Assembly: GCF_027580225.2 (NCBI RefSeq)
Contig: NC_073358.2
Coordinates: 29,290,501 to 29,354,500, forward strand
DNA from: Misgurnus anguillicaudatus
Taxonomy: Eukaryota; Chordata; Actinopteri; Cypriniformes; Cobitidae
Reading direction: 5' to 3'
Length of the DNA: 64,000 nt
Positions within the stretch are counted from its first letter, which is position 1, and every line of letters starts with the position of its first letter. The notes under the pieces were generated by a model that saw only the letters and a list, made by a program, of their open reading frames with translations, had not been told where the DNA came from and made no database searches. Positions 1-13,409 of the stretch are shown here, piece by piece. The position numbers were made by a program, and so were the translations under genes.

Positions 1-3000
1 AAAAAAAAACTCTTGAGAAAATTATCTGAATTACTCAAAATCTGCATTGTAATTTTAAAGTTTTTTTTATTGGCAAAAATACTTTTTAGGCTGCTGAAAC
101 TTTTGTCACAAAGTAATTGCTTAAAGTTAAAACAGTATTTGCACCCCATTTTAGTTACATAATGACAAATTGTAAAACAAAGAAATACAGGTGAATCTTA
201 AAATAAAATGGTCTTATCTGATTGGTGGATGGGCAGGACCGGCAAATGAGAGGACCTGATAGATTCAGTCAAAAAGGAGTGTCTTTAAAAGATCATGAAG
301 ACCAAACTTTTTGAAAATACATGCATGAAATATTGAAGACAAGGTACATTGTAATAAATAAACAAATGTATGAAAAGGAGTGAATTTATTATTTTGAATA
401 TATACAAATAAATAAAATAAGCCTAAACATGTTGCTAACAAAGATTTTTTGGTTCACTGGACATGGACAAACAATTTTACATTTAGCAATGCTTATTTCA
501 GTGGATAATTTTTTTTAAAAGATTACTGTTTTAGTGTTTGCTTGCATAATGTGTACTGTTATTGTCTGTGTTAGTTATCTGTTGTATTTAGAGTTGTTTT
601 TTAATGAATGATATTTGATGGTCGTCACCATGGTTGTGTTTCAGTACAGTCAAGAGTGCATGATGCAATACTGCTGGTGCTGAAAGTGCATTCAACACAA
701 ATGTTTATGTTCAAACAGTTATATGCCAATGGTCTCTCCTTAAATTTCCCAGCAACATGAAGTTAAATTGTAACTTATAAAAAGAAAAACTTTTGTGATC
801 TTGTCAACTTAGCGAAATCCACGATAAACAAATTAACGTTGGCAAATGTTAAAACAATCACTGAACTCAAAAATCTCACTTCATCAGATTGCCTTATTTG
901 TTTACGTTTTATCAGCCATGTGTGTTTTACAGTGTACGTGTTTTAAGGAAGTAAAGTAATATAACTGCATACCTTAACGCCTATTCAGTATTCAGACAAC
1001 ATTCAGTCACAATTAAGTATTAAGGAGGAAATGGGATACATACTATTATTTCAATTTCAAAACACCTGAAGAAGATACTATTATTCCAGTTGGTACATAG
1101 CTAACAATTATAGTAAGATGAAGCTGTCGTCTGCCAAATGTTATGGTGTTCCTAGCTATGGGAAAGCACCTCTGCATAATACGTAAACAATATGACTTAA
1201 TACAACCAACTGTGGTGTTGACCCAAGTCAACCAAAGCATATGAGCATCTTTATATTAAACACCTAAAATAAAGTCTCAAGCATCTGGTTTCATGTGGGA
1301 ATGTTGCTGTGTCAGGAGCTTGGAAAGTGCTGTTCGGTGAGGCTGAGAGGTGTTTTTCACCAGAACATTACATTTTAATATTCATTTTTGTAAATGTTAT
1401 AAATCGGAAGTATTCCCAACAGTTTATCACGGCAAGTGATTAAATGTTGCAATATTTACTGTTGGATATTAAAGTTAGATTTTAAATTATCATACCTGAG
1501 CGGAATTCTTCATGTAATCCCTAACATTGTAGTAAAACAGTAAATGGATTAGTAATAATTGGATTATTTAAAACTAAAAAGTAGTCCTTTACATTATTAT
1601 GGGGGAAATGGTTTTATATGGAAACATTAATATTTAAAAATGTTTTATTTACAATGTATAGTGTTGTTATGCTGTGTATACACTTGTATAGTCCTTAATG
1701 ATTGATTCAATTTACTCAATTTTTTAAGTTAAGTAGTTGCAATCAATTTATTTAAGTTAAATTTAAACAAAAGTTTTTTATTTTCCTTTACTTTACTAAT
1801 TTTTTTTTTTGTTTAAATGTAGCTTAAATAAATTGATTGCAACGACTTACCTTAAAAAAATTAAGAAAATTGAATGAATATTTTTTAAGGTAGCACCGAA
1901 TTCAAGATGATTCTGAAAAAAAAATCAATAATACAAGAAGTGAACTGATTATCTGAGATAATAACCAACAGATTATTTACTTAGTGGCAGCCCAACTTAT
2001 AAATGATGTAAAACACATAGTTCACCAAAAAAAGAAAACTTTGTCATTATTTACTTATCCCCATATTGTTGCTATGGAATAGATAAACACCATTAAAGTA
2101 CATAAGTACATATTCTAACTAAGTCTTCTGAATTCGGTGTGATCCCATAACACATACTTTTTTAATCTGAATAGGAGTGCTAATGAGATTTACTGTAAGA
2201 ACTTTGGGAAAGAATTCAGCTGTCATATGGAAAAAAATCTACATAACATCCTCAATTTCCACAGGACAAAAGCTGTACAATGTTTTGGAACATCATGGGC
2301 TGAGGAAAACTTTTAGTTTACAAAAAGAGATATGTGCACAATCTAATTTAGGCTTTGCAAAGAGACTGAAATTGATTAAGGCAGTGGCAACTATATAAGA
2401 CACTAAAAAAACTACATTTGAAAGATACAAACACATTTCTTTTGAATTTCAAACTAAATTACGACTACTGGTGCAATAAACTATTGATGATAATTATGAA
2501 TGAAAAATTAAAAATATTATTTTAATATGTGACCCTGTCTGTAAAATCCAGCCTAAAGTCTCATAATCTAATTATAAATTTTAGATTATCAAAGTTTGAT
2601 TTAAATGATCAATTTCATTTTAATGTCAATATTTGGCATAACCTTACATGGCCTGTCAGTATTAAAGATATCAAGGTTATAATTTCACAGAGTGTTCTTT
2701 ATATTATGTAGGATGATTTTATGTAAACAGCCAGTAAATCACCAAAAATGACTTTAGGCTGGGTTTTCACAGACTGGGTCACAGATAGAATATATGATAA
2801 AAATATGTACTCTTTAAGTTAAGGCTGAGTGAAATAATATATAGCATGATTAAGGATAAAATTAGGCCAATTGGTAAAGGTGCCCAAGTTCATCCCTACT
2901 GTCAGAATATTTTATCTCTGTATTGATTGACCCTATAAACAAATTTACTGATTTACATCTGCTTTCCAAGTGTCAAATGTCTGTCTCTGTTGGACAAAAC

Positions 3001-5377
3001 ATGCTAACTGCACTTAATTGCAAAAAAAAAAGAATTTAAATAAATTTTATTTTAAAGCCCCCCACCGCCCACTTATCAGTACTATCATGTGCACATAGGC
3101 CTATTCCTATAGTATGTGAAGTGTGAAAATCAGTATGCAAAATGAGCCCTAGGTCCAAATCCTCATTATTGATTTGTAAAGAGTAGACTCTAAATACCCA
3201 AATAGATGACAAAAAAATCTGATATGCGCCTCATATGGTCACATTATTTTTTTTATTTGTTTAACAACACCTGAATAAATAATTTGCACAGCTGTTTACA
3301 GAACGTCAATGATAAAAACATGTACAGGTCGAAATCCAAACATGCCGGATGTAGTGTGTCTGGGTGGGAATGTATTCATACGGCACACACATACAGTACA
3401 TACTGATCACAGTACAAAAAGTGTTTTATTACTACCGTAGTTAGGCACATAAAAACACGTTTCGAACAGGACTGGTGTAACAGCAATTAAATTAGTAATC
3501 TGCCCTGCAATCGGGAACACTTTGATCTTGAGGGTTCTTAGAATTCGAAAGTGATGGGGCTACACAGAACATTTAAAATGGGTTCTTGGTACTACCCCCA
3601 TGTGATGGTTCTACCAAAAATACATTTGCCTTGTTTGTAGTATTAGTTTACCAGAACTGGATTTGACGAAGGTGTACCGTAGATTATTACATATTGTAGA
3701 CACGTATACACAAAAAAACTCTCACTCTCTTTGTCCCTCTCTTTCCCACTCATAAACACTCCCAGACATTCAGATGTGTACCGGTAATCCAGCTATCTGT
3801 CACGCTCAACCAGTAGATGTCTATTTTTGCAATGGCCAACAATCAACCTGTTTGCTTTTTAAAACAGTTCAATATGTGGAAAAATACAGCATGGGTTGAT
3901 CAAGCAGGCATCCAGACCAACATCAACTACTCTGTAAATGTAAGTGTGTATAATTCTTTCTCCAATAAATATATTATTCCTCAAACTTCTGGTGTGGTAT
4001 TCATAGTCCCCTTTTCCATCTGTCATGTTCAGATTTACTGTGATATCAATGCCAGTGTAAAAGATTTTTTTTTAAAAGATCAAGTGGTTTTGCTTCCAAC
4101 TCAAACTCAAAAGATACAAAGGTTAAACACACAACTAGTCTCAAATTCCTTTCAGAAAAAAACACGCACACACACTCACTCGCATACACTAAAAACAGCC
4201 TGAGACAAAATGGGCGCTCAACTGTGCCTCTGAATGAAGCACCCAAAACTCGCTCAAGTTCTTTAGACAAAATGCACGGGGACGCAACTAACTGAACTTT
4301 TCCCTGTAATTCGAGTTATAGGTAAAGTTTCGAAAAAGTTTCAGCCTCTGGATATTTTTCCTATCCATGTCCGGCTTTGTCCCAGGTGGTGCAGATTTGA
4401 TTATATCAGTAAATCTGATTTTATTTTTAGGATAGCCATCCCATTGTCAGCTTTAAGTATATTTCGAGACCACATTTAAAAACTAAAATGTTGACAAAGT
4501 GCTACATGCATTAAAATAAACAAACAAATAAATAAATAAAGTGAATGTTCAGTATAAGCAGTTTAAGTATTGCTAGTCGTTAAAAATGTTACTACGTGTC
4601 TGTACTTGTGAAACAAAATTTGCTTTGTCCATGTAGCATACAGTCTGTACGTAAAAGTGTGAATGGCTCATAAAGAAGACAAAAAGACTAAAGGGAACCT
4701 CTACGATAAGAGATTTGATGATTTTGGCAGGGTCTCCTGCATTTGGACACAGCCGTGTGGGGCTGCCTTCATGGCAGTGTCCCTGGAACCCAGCAATCCT
4801 CTGGGTGAGGAGGCTGGCCTGTCTTTTAAACACTAGTTTGTGTGTTAATGTGTACAGCTGTCTCTGTGTACTAGTTGACTTGGCTGCAGATATAAAGAGG
4901 AACTTCAAACAAATTAACGCTTCCTTTAGGAATAACAAATTTAATACCTAGCCTGTAAAACAGTCGGAAACATGACTGATCCTGATGCACAAAGCAAACT
5001 CACATGCATTGTATTATTCCTGTAAGCATCTTTTACATGCATCGCAGATGTCCACCATGTGCACAATTTTCAGATCAAATTCACTTGCTATGTAATTATT
5101 GATCAAATGAATGAAACATTACTATAGGACAGATCAGATTACTCATATGCCAAACTTTTCACGGTCCTTCTATCCGTCCCATCCTCTATAAAGTTGCGTT
5201 TTGAAATAAAAATGCGAGCATGTTAGTCTTATGGGGAAAACCATTTAAAAGCAATTCAATCCTGGTGTGCACCTAATTGACTTTTTTGAAACTACTTCTG
5301 GTTTATTTGAATACATCCATACAGCGCTCTGCCTAATTGTTTTATCAAGAACAAAAAAAGTGTATAAATCCTCATAC
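1..5377 (-). other. ar: ar first coding intron (partial)
   Basis: This is the intron that follows ar coding exon 1 on the minus strand. The donor GTATGAG starts at 5377, and the acceptor and exons 2-8 (DNA-binding and ligand-binding domains) are outside the window. I see no convincing exon here: the open frames at 3817-4203 and 4573-4938 are low-complexity or chance frames without family resemblance. The stretch is AT-rich and holds a palindromic MITE at about 1706-1880. Near 2015-2075 there is also a fragment resembling the start of a common fish repeat (text like TTCACCAAAAAAAG followed by TTTGTCATTATTTACTTA). Confidence 0.75.
1706..1880. mobile_element. palindromic MITE (unclassified)
   Basis: About 55 bases at 1706-1760 (TTCAATTTACTCAATTTTTT onward) are repeated in inverted orientation at about 1822-1880, separated by an AT-rich spacer with a T11 run. 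Both arms share the word TTGCAATCAATTTATTTAA. The hairpin form fits a non-autonomous inverted-repeat DNA transposon. Target duplications were not resolved, so the superfamily is unknown. Confidence 0.6.
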
Positions 5378-6777
5378 CTGCCGTCGGTGAACGTTGTTAC
5401 ATCCAGCCACTCGCCCATCTCATTTTTTACACAGGGCACGTTAGGGTAAGGGGGACGGGTCAGCATCCCGCCCGGGTACCACTGTTCGGGCGGAGGTCGC
5501 TCCCGTGGCACCAGAGCTCCGCTTCGTCCGTACTCGTAGGGGTTACAGATAAAAGGAGCTTCATGGCCAGAAGGGTAGGGGGTCCTCTGTTTGGGAGGCC
5601 CGTATTGTCCGTTCCCGTCCTCCGTGTACCTATGCGGGTACCCCCAGTTCTCGTTCTCGGCTTTTATTTTGACGTTGTACATATTCATGTAATCGGAATA
5701 TCTGTCCTCCGAGGGCCCCGCAAACTCACCAGACATCGACGCGGGCTTCATAAAGCTCCGACTCGGTCCGGTACTGAGATCCGATTCCGGGTGGACGAAA
5801 TGGGCCATGTTCGCGGGCAACAGTTGTTCAAACTGGCACGAAGCCGCTCGTGATGCGTCCATATCCGGTGCTGTCGTCGCCGCTGTACCTTCTGAACTCA
5901 GGTTGGCAATGTCCCCGGACAGGCTGCCGAACTCATGCACCTCCTGCACGTCCGCGCTTAAGTGCGTATGAGATGAGTTGCTGCACGGCAAGGTCGTCCT
6001 CTCACCTGGCAGCTGTTCCAGGTGGCCACTTTTAAACATCCCGAGGACTTTATCGCTCCCCTGCAGCTCCGCGCCTCTTTCTCGTCCCGCCGCGAGACCG
6101 TACTCTCCGCGTTTACCTCCAGTCTCCCGCTGGCTCAATGAACAGTCTAGCAAAGGCATACCAAACAAATAGATGTCATTAGTGCTACTTTCAGTGGTCA
6201 GGGGTGTTGGCGGAGCGTGGTGCGGTCCCACCTCGCCCAGTTCGCTGGACTCCATGGCTAACCCCAAAGACACAGACACGGCTTTGCACAGCTCGCGCGC
6301 TGTCTCAGAGATGGTGGTGCTGCTGCTGCTGCACGCGCGACTACTCGCCACACTTGCGTCACGGCTCGAGTGAACTTCAGCTGCGACACCGCTTTTCTCT
6401 CCGCTTTCCGTGCCCCGACGCGAACCCGAGCAACGGCCGCTGGTTTCGGTAGCGTCTTTACGGCCCGAGCCGCCACAAGACGAGTCGCTTTTGCTTCCTG
6501 TTAAACTCTTGAGAAAATGGATACGGCTTGTCTCTGCCTCCATCAGTGAACTCGTGCTCTCGCACTCTTTCTCGGGGCAGCAGCATAATCCCGTGCTGGG
6601 GGACAGCCTGTTCAAACGCATTTCCCTCGGCGTCGAGTCGCGCAAGCACCCGCACTTCTTTAAGCTCGAAATGTCCAAACTCTCGGCGTTGCTCGCTCGC
6701 ACGACGCGAACGTTTTGAAAAAGGCTTTGGTAAGGTCCGTGAAAAACTGCGTCTGGGGACTCGACCGGAACCTCCAT
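5378..6777 (-). CDS. ar: Androgen receptor, coding exon 1 (N-terminal transactivation domain)
   Basis: Androgen receptor is a steroid-activated nuclear transcription factor; this exon encodes its N-terminal activation domain. The ATG is at 6775-6777, with an in-frame TAA 14 codons upstream. The exon gives 466 codons plus two bases and ends CAG|GTATGAG, phase 2, as I recall for human AR exon 1. Hallmarks: YQSLFQNVR at residues 16-24, in the place of the mammalian FQNLFQ interaction motif; TISETARELCKAVSVSLGL at 155-173, nearly the mammalian block; IKAE (371-374) and VKNE (450-453), matching the two SUMO-acceptor motifs of mammalian AR; and WYPGGM (433-438) followed by CVKNEMGEW. There are no polyglutamine or polyglycine tracts, and the domain is shorter than the human one. 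The apparent reading frame continues to 5245, but that part is intronic. DNA- and ligand-binding exons lie off the left edge. Identification is firm. Confidence 0.95.
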
Positions 6778-7460
6778 AGTGTAGAAACAGACGCTCCAGT
6801 AGATACAGGCCGTGAGTGTTTAAAGGGCACTCACCGCAACAAGTTCATTGACAAAATCCCTCTGGCTGTTCAAGCATTCCCGTTTAAAAGTTGCAGACAA
6901 GAGGAGCTGCGCGGCGCGAGTCTGCGTACGCGAAAATAACCAGACGGCTGTATAATCGCGTGCATAGACAGAGACGCATAGGCGGCACTCAATCAGCGGA
7001 AAAGAAAAGTCTTAACTTTTTGACAGCGCAAACGAATAGACTTTCGGGTTTTGGGGCGTCTGTTATTCAAACGCTGCTATTCTGGCAATTCGTTTAAACG
7101 CGTTATTCACTCCCACTCCGTGCAAAAGTCGCTCATGTGTGCGTATTATCCTCAAAAGAACGAATGAAAGTAAGTCCGACCGGGGGTGGGAATTTCGAGT
7201 TGTTTTCCCTTTACCTTGAGAACGCGCGATAAGATATTGACTGTCTGTTTCCAATGATCAGTCCGAGCCGAGGCGGCGGTTGCTACAGTACCCTGGGTGC
7301 ATCATAACAACCTACACTTTCCTTTTTAAGTACAATAACAGCCCTTTTCCTCTCGTGTCAGGTGCTCTCTTGGGCTTATTCGCAGGTAATGCGCGTAGAG
7401 CTTGCTGTGTCACGGTGTTTTGCTGGGCTAAGCACTAATTTTACGGAGGGTTCGCTCGGG
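6778..7460 (-). promoter_or_regulatory. ar: ar 5' UTR and presumed promoter region
   Basis: The sequence directly upstream of the ar start codon is richer in G, C and CpG than its surroundings up to about 7460, and then becomes AT-rich. No clear TATA box sits at a sensible distance, which would fit the TATA-less promoters known for mammalian AR. An in-frame stop at 6820-6822 supports the assigned start. The transcription start cannot be placed from sequence alone, and an upstream non-coding exon is possible. Confidence 0.45.
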
Positions 7461-9074
7461 AAAGTCCTTGAGCGCTTTAACTGTCAGGACTAAATAATAC
7501 GGCCCCAGGAACGGCGCCAACAATACGGGTAAATAAGATCACACCGCATATGACGAGAGGAGAACAACTCCATTTCACTTAATATTACGCTTTTTGTATC
7601 AAAGGTGAAGAATATGATCAAATCCACGAGCCCGCCCTGTCCTGTATAAAAGTCTACTGTAAATACAGAAGGCCTGGGCCTCTGTTCTATCTCATGTCGT
7701 TTTTTACTGTAATCAAAATAATCCCAAAACGTGAATATTAAATGTATAACCCACGGGAAAAGCAAGAAATAAATACTTTGAAATTGCAAAGCAATAGTGT
7801 AATATTTAACCCTGCATAAATAAATGTTCTTGTATATATGTATATTAAAAAATATAAATAGAATTTGTAATTATTTTACAGACTTTCAAATTAAAAAAAA
7901 GGTATCAAACGATACAATATTAAGACAAATTATTAAATATTAGATTTTTTTGTGAATTTAGGAAAGGAATACGGCTGACAGTATGATAAAATATGAGACA
8001 GCCATAATATGCTGGAAAATAAACACCGCATAAATAAAGCCACAAATCTTACAGATTTGTTGTTGATTTGTTAAGCATGTTTTTTTACATTCACACACTT
8101 GTCTTACTTTCTATAAGATTCGGAAAATGAAAAATCATCCAGACATAATTAATAATGTGGCAGTTATACACCACTCCGGCATGTCACTGAATTCCTTCAA
8201 AAGCCTTAATTGCTGTCATTATTATCTACTAGTAGTAATTTTAACACATTCTGTATCGCGTGACTTTATTATACTTGGCATAATGTATATTTATTGTAAT
8301 GTGTGATTTGCAATAAGATGACAGGCTGCTATAATAAGTGTAAAGCCTCCCAAATTTTTTTCCTCTTCACCTAAACATCTTCCCCCCTGGCTACTTCCTT
8401 TGAATATGTGATTTGAATATGTGATACATTGTAGAGATAAATTTGACTTGACATTATTGACATAACAGAACTGATCTGAATTCTGCTGAGCCAAGCACAT
8501 TTCAAACAAATTACTTAATATCCCCTTAACTTTATTTTACCTTGCTTATAGTGAGAATACAGTATTAACTAATGCAATTGTCTTTAAAATACCTAAAAAA
8601 AAAAAAATGTATGTCGAATGTAACAGAATAATTTCCCTATACCTGTTTGCCAAATGAAACCATATGAACTGAACATTTATTCCAGATACTTATAACCAGA
8701 TCAAAAGTGCTTTACTATATATGAAGGGCTTAAATGCAAAACCCTCTATGTGCGTCTAACATGTTCTCTTGTAAATTAGCATTTTTTCGTCAGACTCTTA
8801 ATGGATTCTGGCAACAAACCAGTATTAATAAATGGCCTGAGGCTGGGATTAAGTGTATTGGAAGCGGAAGTATGTGATTAACATATTATACAGATTCATA
8901 CTATAATTGAACTGAGAGCATTCGGTAAATATCATAACTCATTTTGGCATTTAGAGGCTTTTGCATCTGAGCTTCTCATACTAAAATGTCAGTTACAGTG
9001 TGCAACAAATAACAGTACTGAAGCCTCTTACGCTTTAGTCAAACATGTATAAAACAAATAAAAATAACTTTAAG
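7461..9074. other. intergenic, no gene seen
   Basis: AT-rich DNA between ar and eda2r. Short open frames (for example 7490-7789 and 8291-8509, minus strand) show no recognisable protein family. I see no repeat with clear termini. Confidence 0.6.
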
Positions 9075-9078
9075 TTAA

Positions 9079-9695
9079 AAGTCCCTGTAAAGTCAGATTG
9101 TGTGTTTTGAGTTTATCACCCCACAGAAAAATGTGTTGATAAAGGATACTCCACTTTCATAAGAAAATGTCCTGATAATTTATACTCACCCCTCATCCAA
9201 GATGTTTATGTCTTTCTTTCTTTTTTTCTTTACTCGACATGGGCATGAGTAAAGTATCATATTTTTCTTATGAAAGTGGAGTAATGCTTTAACAACCCAA
9301 CCCAATTTAAATGATGGAAAAACGGCAAGTAAATAAAATAAGTTTTCGAAATCTTGGAAAATAGGCAGCATTCATTGCTCTCTAGCAGTGGGGGCGTGTT
9401 CACGGTTGGCACTGAAACCACGCCCACTCGCGAGAAAGCTGCCATCTCTGTCAACTTCCAATTAGCGCTACAACCTGAATGGATGATCGCGATTGTGCTA
9501 GGGGCCGGGCTATGTGAGCCACCGCTTTAGGCCCGCCTATAAACTGAACTCAGAAATGGTGAAAAACTGTTTAAAGATCTAACTCTACAGTTCAGTACTA
9601 CGTAGTTTACGGTCTTTGTGGCCTGTTTCTGCAATAAATTTTCACCATTTATAATGTGTTAAGAAACTATTTTCAAGATTGACTTTACAGGGACT
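9079..9695. mobile_element. TTAA-flanked inverted-repeat DNA transposon (non-autonomous)
   Basis: The element is bounded by TTAA at 9075-9078 and 9696-9699. Its ends are AAGTCCCTGTAAAGTCA and the inverted TGACTTTACAGGGACT. TTAA duplications are typical of the piggyBac and Kolobok superfamilies. There is no transposase. Internally a second inverted pair (TCCACTTTCATAAGAAAA near 9150 and TTTTTCTTATGAAAGTGGA near 9264) suggests an older element inside or a hairpin core. Confidence 0.75.
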
Positions 9696-9699
9696 TTAA

Positions 9700-10508
9700 A
9701 GAAACCTTTCATATAACCAGTAATCGTGCCATGTGAGAATTAAAAGAAAATGGAATTGCATTGGCAGTGCCGAACTGTCATGAACAGCGTCTGATTTAGA
9801 CGAGGAATGCTGTCTCAAAGTGTCTGAGGTTTTTCAGAATGAGTGGCTTATTCAGAATGAATTGGTGAGTGTTTGTGGGAGGAGCAGAGAGTGAAAGATG
9901 GAAGTTAAGAGGGCTGTTTGGCTTTGTTTTGGCCAGAGATTGTTAAGATAACGAGATAGTGGTCAGTGTTGTTTATCTAGTTTCGTTTTTTAAATATGTC
10001 TTCATCGCACTTTTGCTTAGGATTACAAATTCCCCACATCCCTCATCCACTTTGTCTGTTTGTCTCTCTTGGTGTTCTCTGTCCCAGTCAATGTGCGCAT
10101 GTGTGTGTATGTGTGAGCGTGTGTGTGAAGCACCTGTTGCTTGGTAACTCAAATTCCTCATTTACTTAGAGCACTATGGCAAAGTGCAGCTTATTTACCC
10201 TGAATAAAACACTTGTTTTTCGTATATTTATCTTATATTAATTTGTTAGTGTTAGCTGTTTGTCTTACTGTATGTTGGACACTATATTTACTGCCAGAAC
10301 ATAGTGCTATAAACAAGTTTTGAAAGTGACAGATTCATACGTCACGTCAAGTAATATATTAGTCTTTAATTATTTATGGATCGTTTTATAAATCCTTATT
10401 TGAGTTATAGGTTGTCGACACTGCCAAGGTTTGTTTACTGCCCTAAATGAATACACTCAAGTAAAAAATAATGTTCATGTCTGCAATGTTCTGCTCTGTA
10501 GATGATAC
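9700..10508. other. intergenic, no gene seen
   Basis: Non-coding. It contains a short GT-rich patch at about 10095-10125. The frames covering it are low complexity. Confidence 0.55.
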
Positions 10509-10770
10509 ACTCTTAGAAAAAAGGTTCAAGAAGGGACAAGAGTTATCACTGGGGCGGCCGTGATACCTTTTCAAAAAGTACACTATTGTACCGAAAAGGT
10601 GCATATTTGTACCTCAAATGTAAATATCTGTAACAAACTCTTACATATTAGGACCTTATACCATCCATATATATATATATGCCCTCAGACACTAAAATGT
10701 ATTTTTGTGCAATGTTACCATCAAGACATTTTAAGACTGGCGAATGTTAAATTCTCAGCAACGTCATAAG
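10509..10770. mobile_element. DNA-transposon fragment with repeated TGTACC words
   Basis: It begins with CACTCTTAGAAAAAAGGTTC and contains several short words of the type TTTGTACC and AAAGGTGCATA, a pattern I associate with an abundant cyprinid inverted-repeat element. The right end is not resolved. An (AT)n run is embedded at about 10667-10680. Confidence 0.4.
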
Positions 10771-11365
10771 GTATTCCCAACCTTATTGGTTGTTTTGGAC
10801 ACTGCTGCGTGTGTTTCTTGTTACGTCAGCTGGTAGAGCAAAGAGACGTTAAGATTGTGGCGGTGCCTTCTAACTAGGAGGCCAAACGAAAACTTAATTA
10901 TTTAACATATTGAAAGCAGACATGTACTTGGGTAAAACATGACGTGAGAAACGATGCAATGTTTTGCAGTTTACAGTCAGTTTCCAGGTAAAACAGACAA
11001 GTCGGGAGCCTTTTTTCTTGGAACAAGCAACTACCATAAACAAATACTTGCAGCTCATGAGAAAAGCAGACAGCATAGTGTGCATGTTGTCTAAAAGGGT
11101 TGCCAATAACCCTTCATCTGGTCCACTGAACTTAATGGCGAGACATGAATGAAGAGAATTTTAAGCACATCGAGAGACATATCAACACAGCATATTAATA
11201 ACACAGTTTATTAATATTGGTTCGTTATCTTCCTTACAACAAGATTCCTTTGATATGAGTTCTCAATTTCAGTGCACAGTTAATCCTAATATACCTGATT
11301 TATAACTTTTATATTATTATTTTAAATATGTGACACTGAAATCTTTTTTTGATTAAATTTGACAC

Positions 11366-11366
<1 letters not shown>
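10771..11366. other. intergenic, no gene seen
   Basis: Non-coding. The short frames on both strands near 10894-11152 overlap each other and resemble no family. Confidence 0.5.

Positions 11367-11420
<54 letters not shown>
11367..11420. repeat. (AC)n microsatellite
   Basis: Uninterrupted AC dinucleotide repeat of about 54 bases. Open frames that run through it are poly-Thr/His artefacts. Confidence 0.97.
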
Positions 11421-11422
<2 letters not shown>

Positions 11423-12670
11423 TTTTGAGTTTGTACGTAATGCCTCATCCCAGGAGACCAGAGCAACATTTACAGTACCTGCACAGTATCACCCCCAGCT
11501 GCCCATATTTTCAAGGAAACGATGCATATGTTTCTCTACATAGAAACACTTAGCATATACAATTGTGTATAATCAATCATATCTATATTTTGTGTCTGCA
11601 GATGGAGTTTCTGCTCTAAAAGCATGGGTTTTGCTGAAATAGATTGTGGTTTAAGACTTTTTGATCTTTCTTTCTCATGGCTGTCCTAATGGGTAAAGAG
11701 GTGAAGTAAACACTTCATGCTGTGTGTGGGTATTTAATAAGTCAACACATGGGCACCATGTCAATAAAAATGTAAAATTAAAACAATTAAATTGCTTGTG
11801 GTTGACAAAGGAAAACTTTAGGAATATTGTAAGCAGCTGTTTGTTTTACTCTCCCAGTCCTCCTATTTAAACACATTTTGTAATTTGTATTTGAGAGTGT
11901 TGATGAAAATGCCTTCATATTTTGTATCAAATACTTTAGTTTTTTGTAGTTTTAAAATACTGTAAAAACTTTTTAAGAAGTCTACATAATGACATCATAA
12001 AAATGCAGCTTCTGATTGGTGTCTACTCAGTAGTTAGCCCATAGTTGTTCAGATCAGAACAGAAAATTTATCCATATGGAAGAACGCGGTCAAGGTAAGA
12101 AACGTGCAGGCTGCGAGCTTTCTGTCAATTTTTTGCATAAACTACTGTAATTTTTAACAGTTCATGTTAAAGCTGCAAACTATAACATTTTCTTTTTCAT
12201 TTTAAAATGCTGAAAAATTTGTTTTTGAATATGTTGATTCAAAAGTTAGTGTTTGCTTACGCAGGATACAGTTCATCATACAGCTCTGTGTGATTATATC
12301 ATATCCGTAAATAGAAAGAAAAGGAGTCAGCTACTTCGTCGCATGTGCTCCGGATGGGAGTGTGTAGCCAACAGTTGCTCTTAAACTTTAATATATTAAA
12401 GGCATTTAATCTGTAAAGTTTTAAACGACAATCAGCTGGAGAAGGGAAACGAGAAGTAAATATGTCAATTCACTACGCTCTTAAATCTGGGAAATCATCT
12501 GTTAAAACAGTAAAAGTTCAAACTGCAGAAAATCATAAGTTAAAAGGGGAACGCAAACAAAAATTAATATCAGCAGCAGGTCTTTTCAACATCTGAAGGG
12601 ATCATATAGAGCAGAGATGTTCCATTGAATAAATATTATTAGTATATATTAATATTATAAGATATATTAC
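11421..12670. other. intergenic, no gene seen
   Basis: AT-rich DNA with no open frame above background and no repeat with identifiable ends. Confidence 0.5.
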
Positions 12671-13150
12671 TTCAGTGTTTCCCACAGACTTACAGTTTAT
12701 TTGTGGCAGCATATCTAAAAGTCATATTCTACATCTGAAAAAGTAATCTAAACAAGTACAGTTTTTCCCATACAAGGCGGCCCACAAAATCAAAACTAAC
12801 CCCCACAAATAGATATATGAAAAAACGTATTTTTCACATAGGCATGTGTGAAAAATGGGTATCTATGGCTTCAGGTCGATCATTTTCGGAGGCGGAGCTT
12901 GCACGGAAAGACACAAAATGCAATGTTCACTGCCATGCCAAATGGGGTCGCCCACTCGGTCGTGACATTTTCGTTGCATGTGCATGGTGGGTGCGTCAAG
13001 TATAAGAGGAGCTCGGCGACTAACGCCACAGGTGTGTGTACAGAACCTGTCATGTAAGAGAAGTAGTGAAAAACGCACTTTGCAAAAATATATTTGTGGG
13101 GGTTGGTTTTTATTTTGTGGTGGGCCGCCACAAATGGAAAACACTGTATT
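12671..13150. mobile_element. hAT-like non-autonomous elements, nested or adjacent
   Basis: CAGTGTTTCCCACAG near 12674 and CAGTTTTTCCCATACAAGG near 12760 resemble left ends. GTGGTGGGCCGCCACAAATG followed by GAAAACACTG near 13120-13146 is a matching right end. The inner segment has a second inverted pair around CCCCCACAAATA and TATTTGTGGGGG. The form fits hAT-type MITEs with CAGTG ends. A clean 8-base target duplication was not found. Confidence 0.55.
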
Positions 13151-13409
13151 TGTTCAGATTACTTTTTTTGGGGCCCCAGTTATATGACATTTTATGAAAT
13201 ACATTAATATATCATGAATTCTGTGTAATTAAACCTAAAAAAAAAATACTAACCAAAAGCACTACTTTTTTGTATCATTTAATGTTTTTTTTTTTTATTA
13301 AAATTTTGAGTTTTAGAACAGTTTTTGTCACAAATTTTCTATGGGGGGCCACGAAGGAATGCACCGTACACAAGGGGGGCCGTACGTTGAAAAAGTTTGG
13401 GAACCACTG

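Noticed and set aside
3817..4203. 128-codon frame in the ar intron
   Set aside because: Composition is Thr/His/Gln-rich at the end from a CACA tract and no splice-supported conservation is visible.
4573..4938. 121-codon minus-strand frame in the ar intron
   Set aside because: No similarity to AR or any family recognised, and an overlapping frame exists on the other strand.
5245..5377. Extension of the ar exon 1 reading frame by 44 codons
   Set aside because: A consensus donor GTATGAG sits at the position and phase expected for AR exon 1, and the extension has no similarity to AR.
6173..6718. Long plus-strand frames opposite ar exon 1
   Set aside because: They are antisense shadows of the GC-rich coding exon, with no independent evidence.
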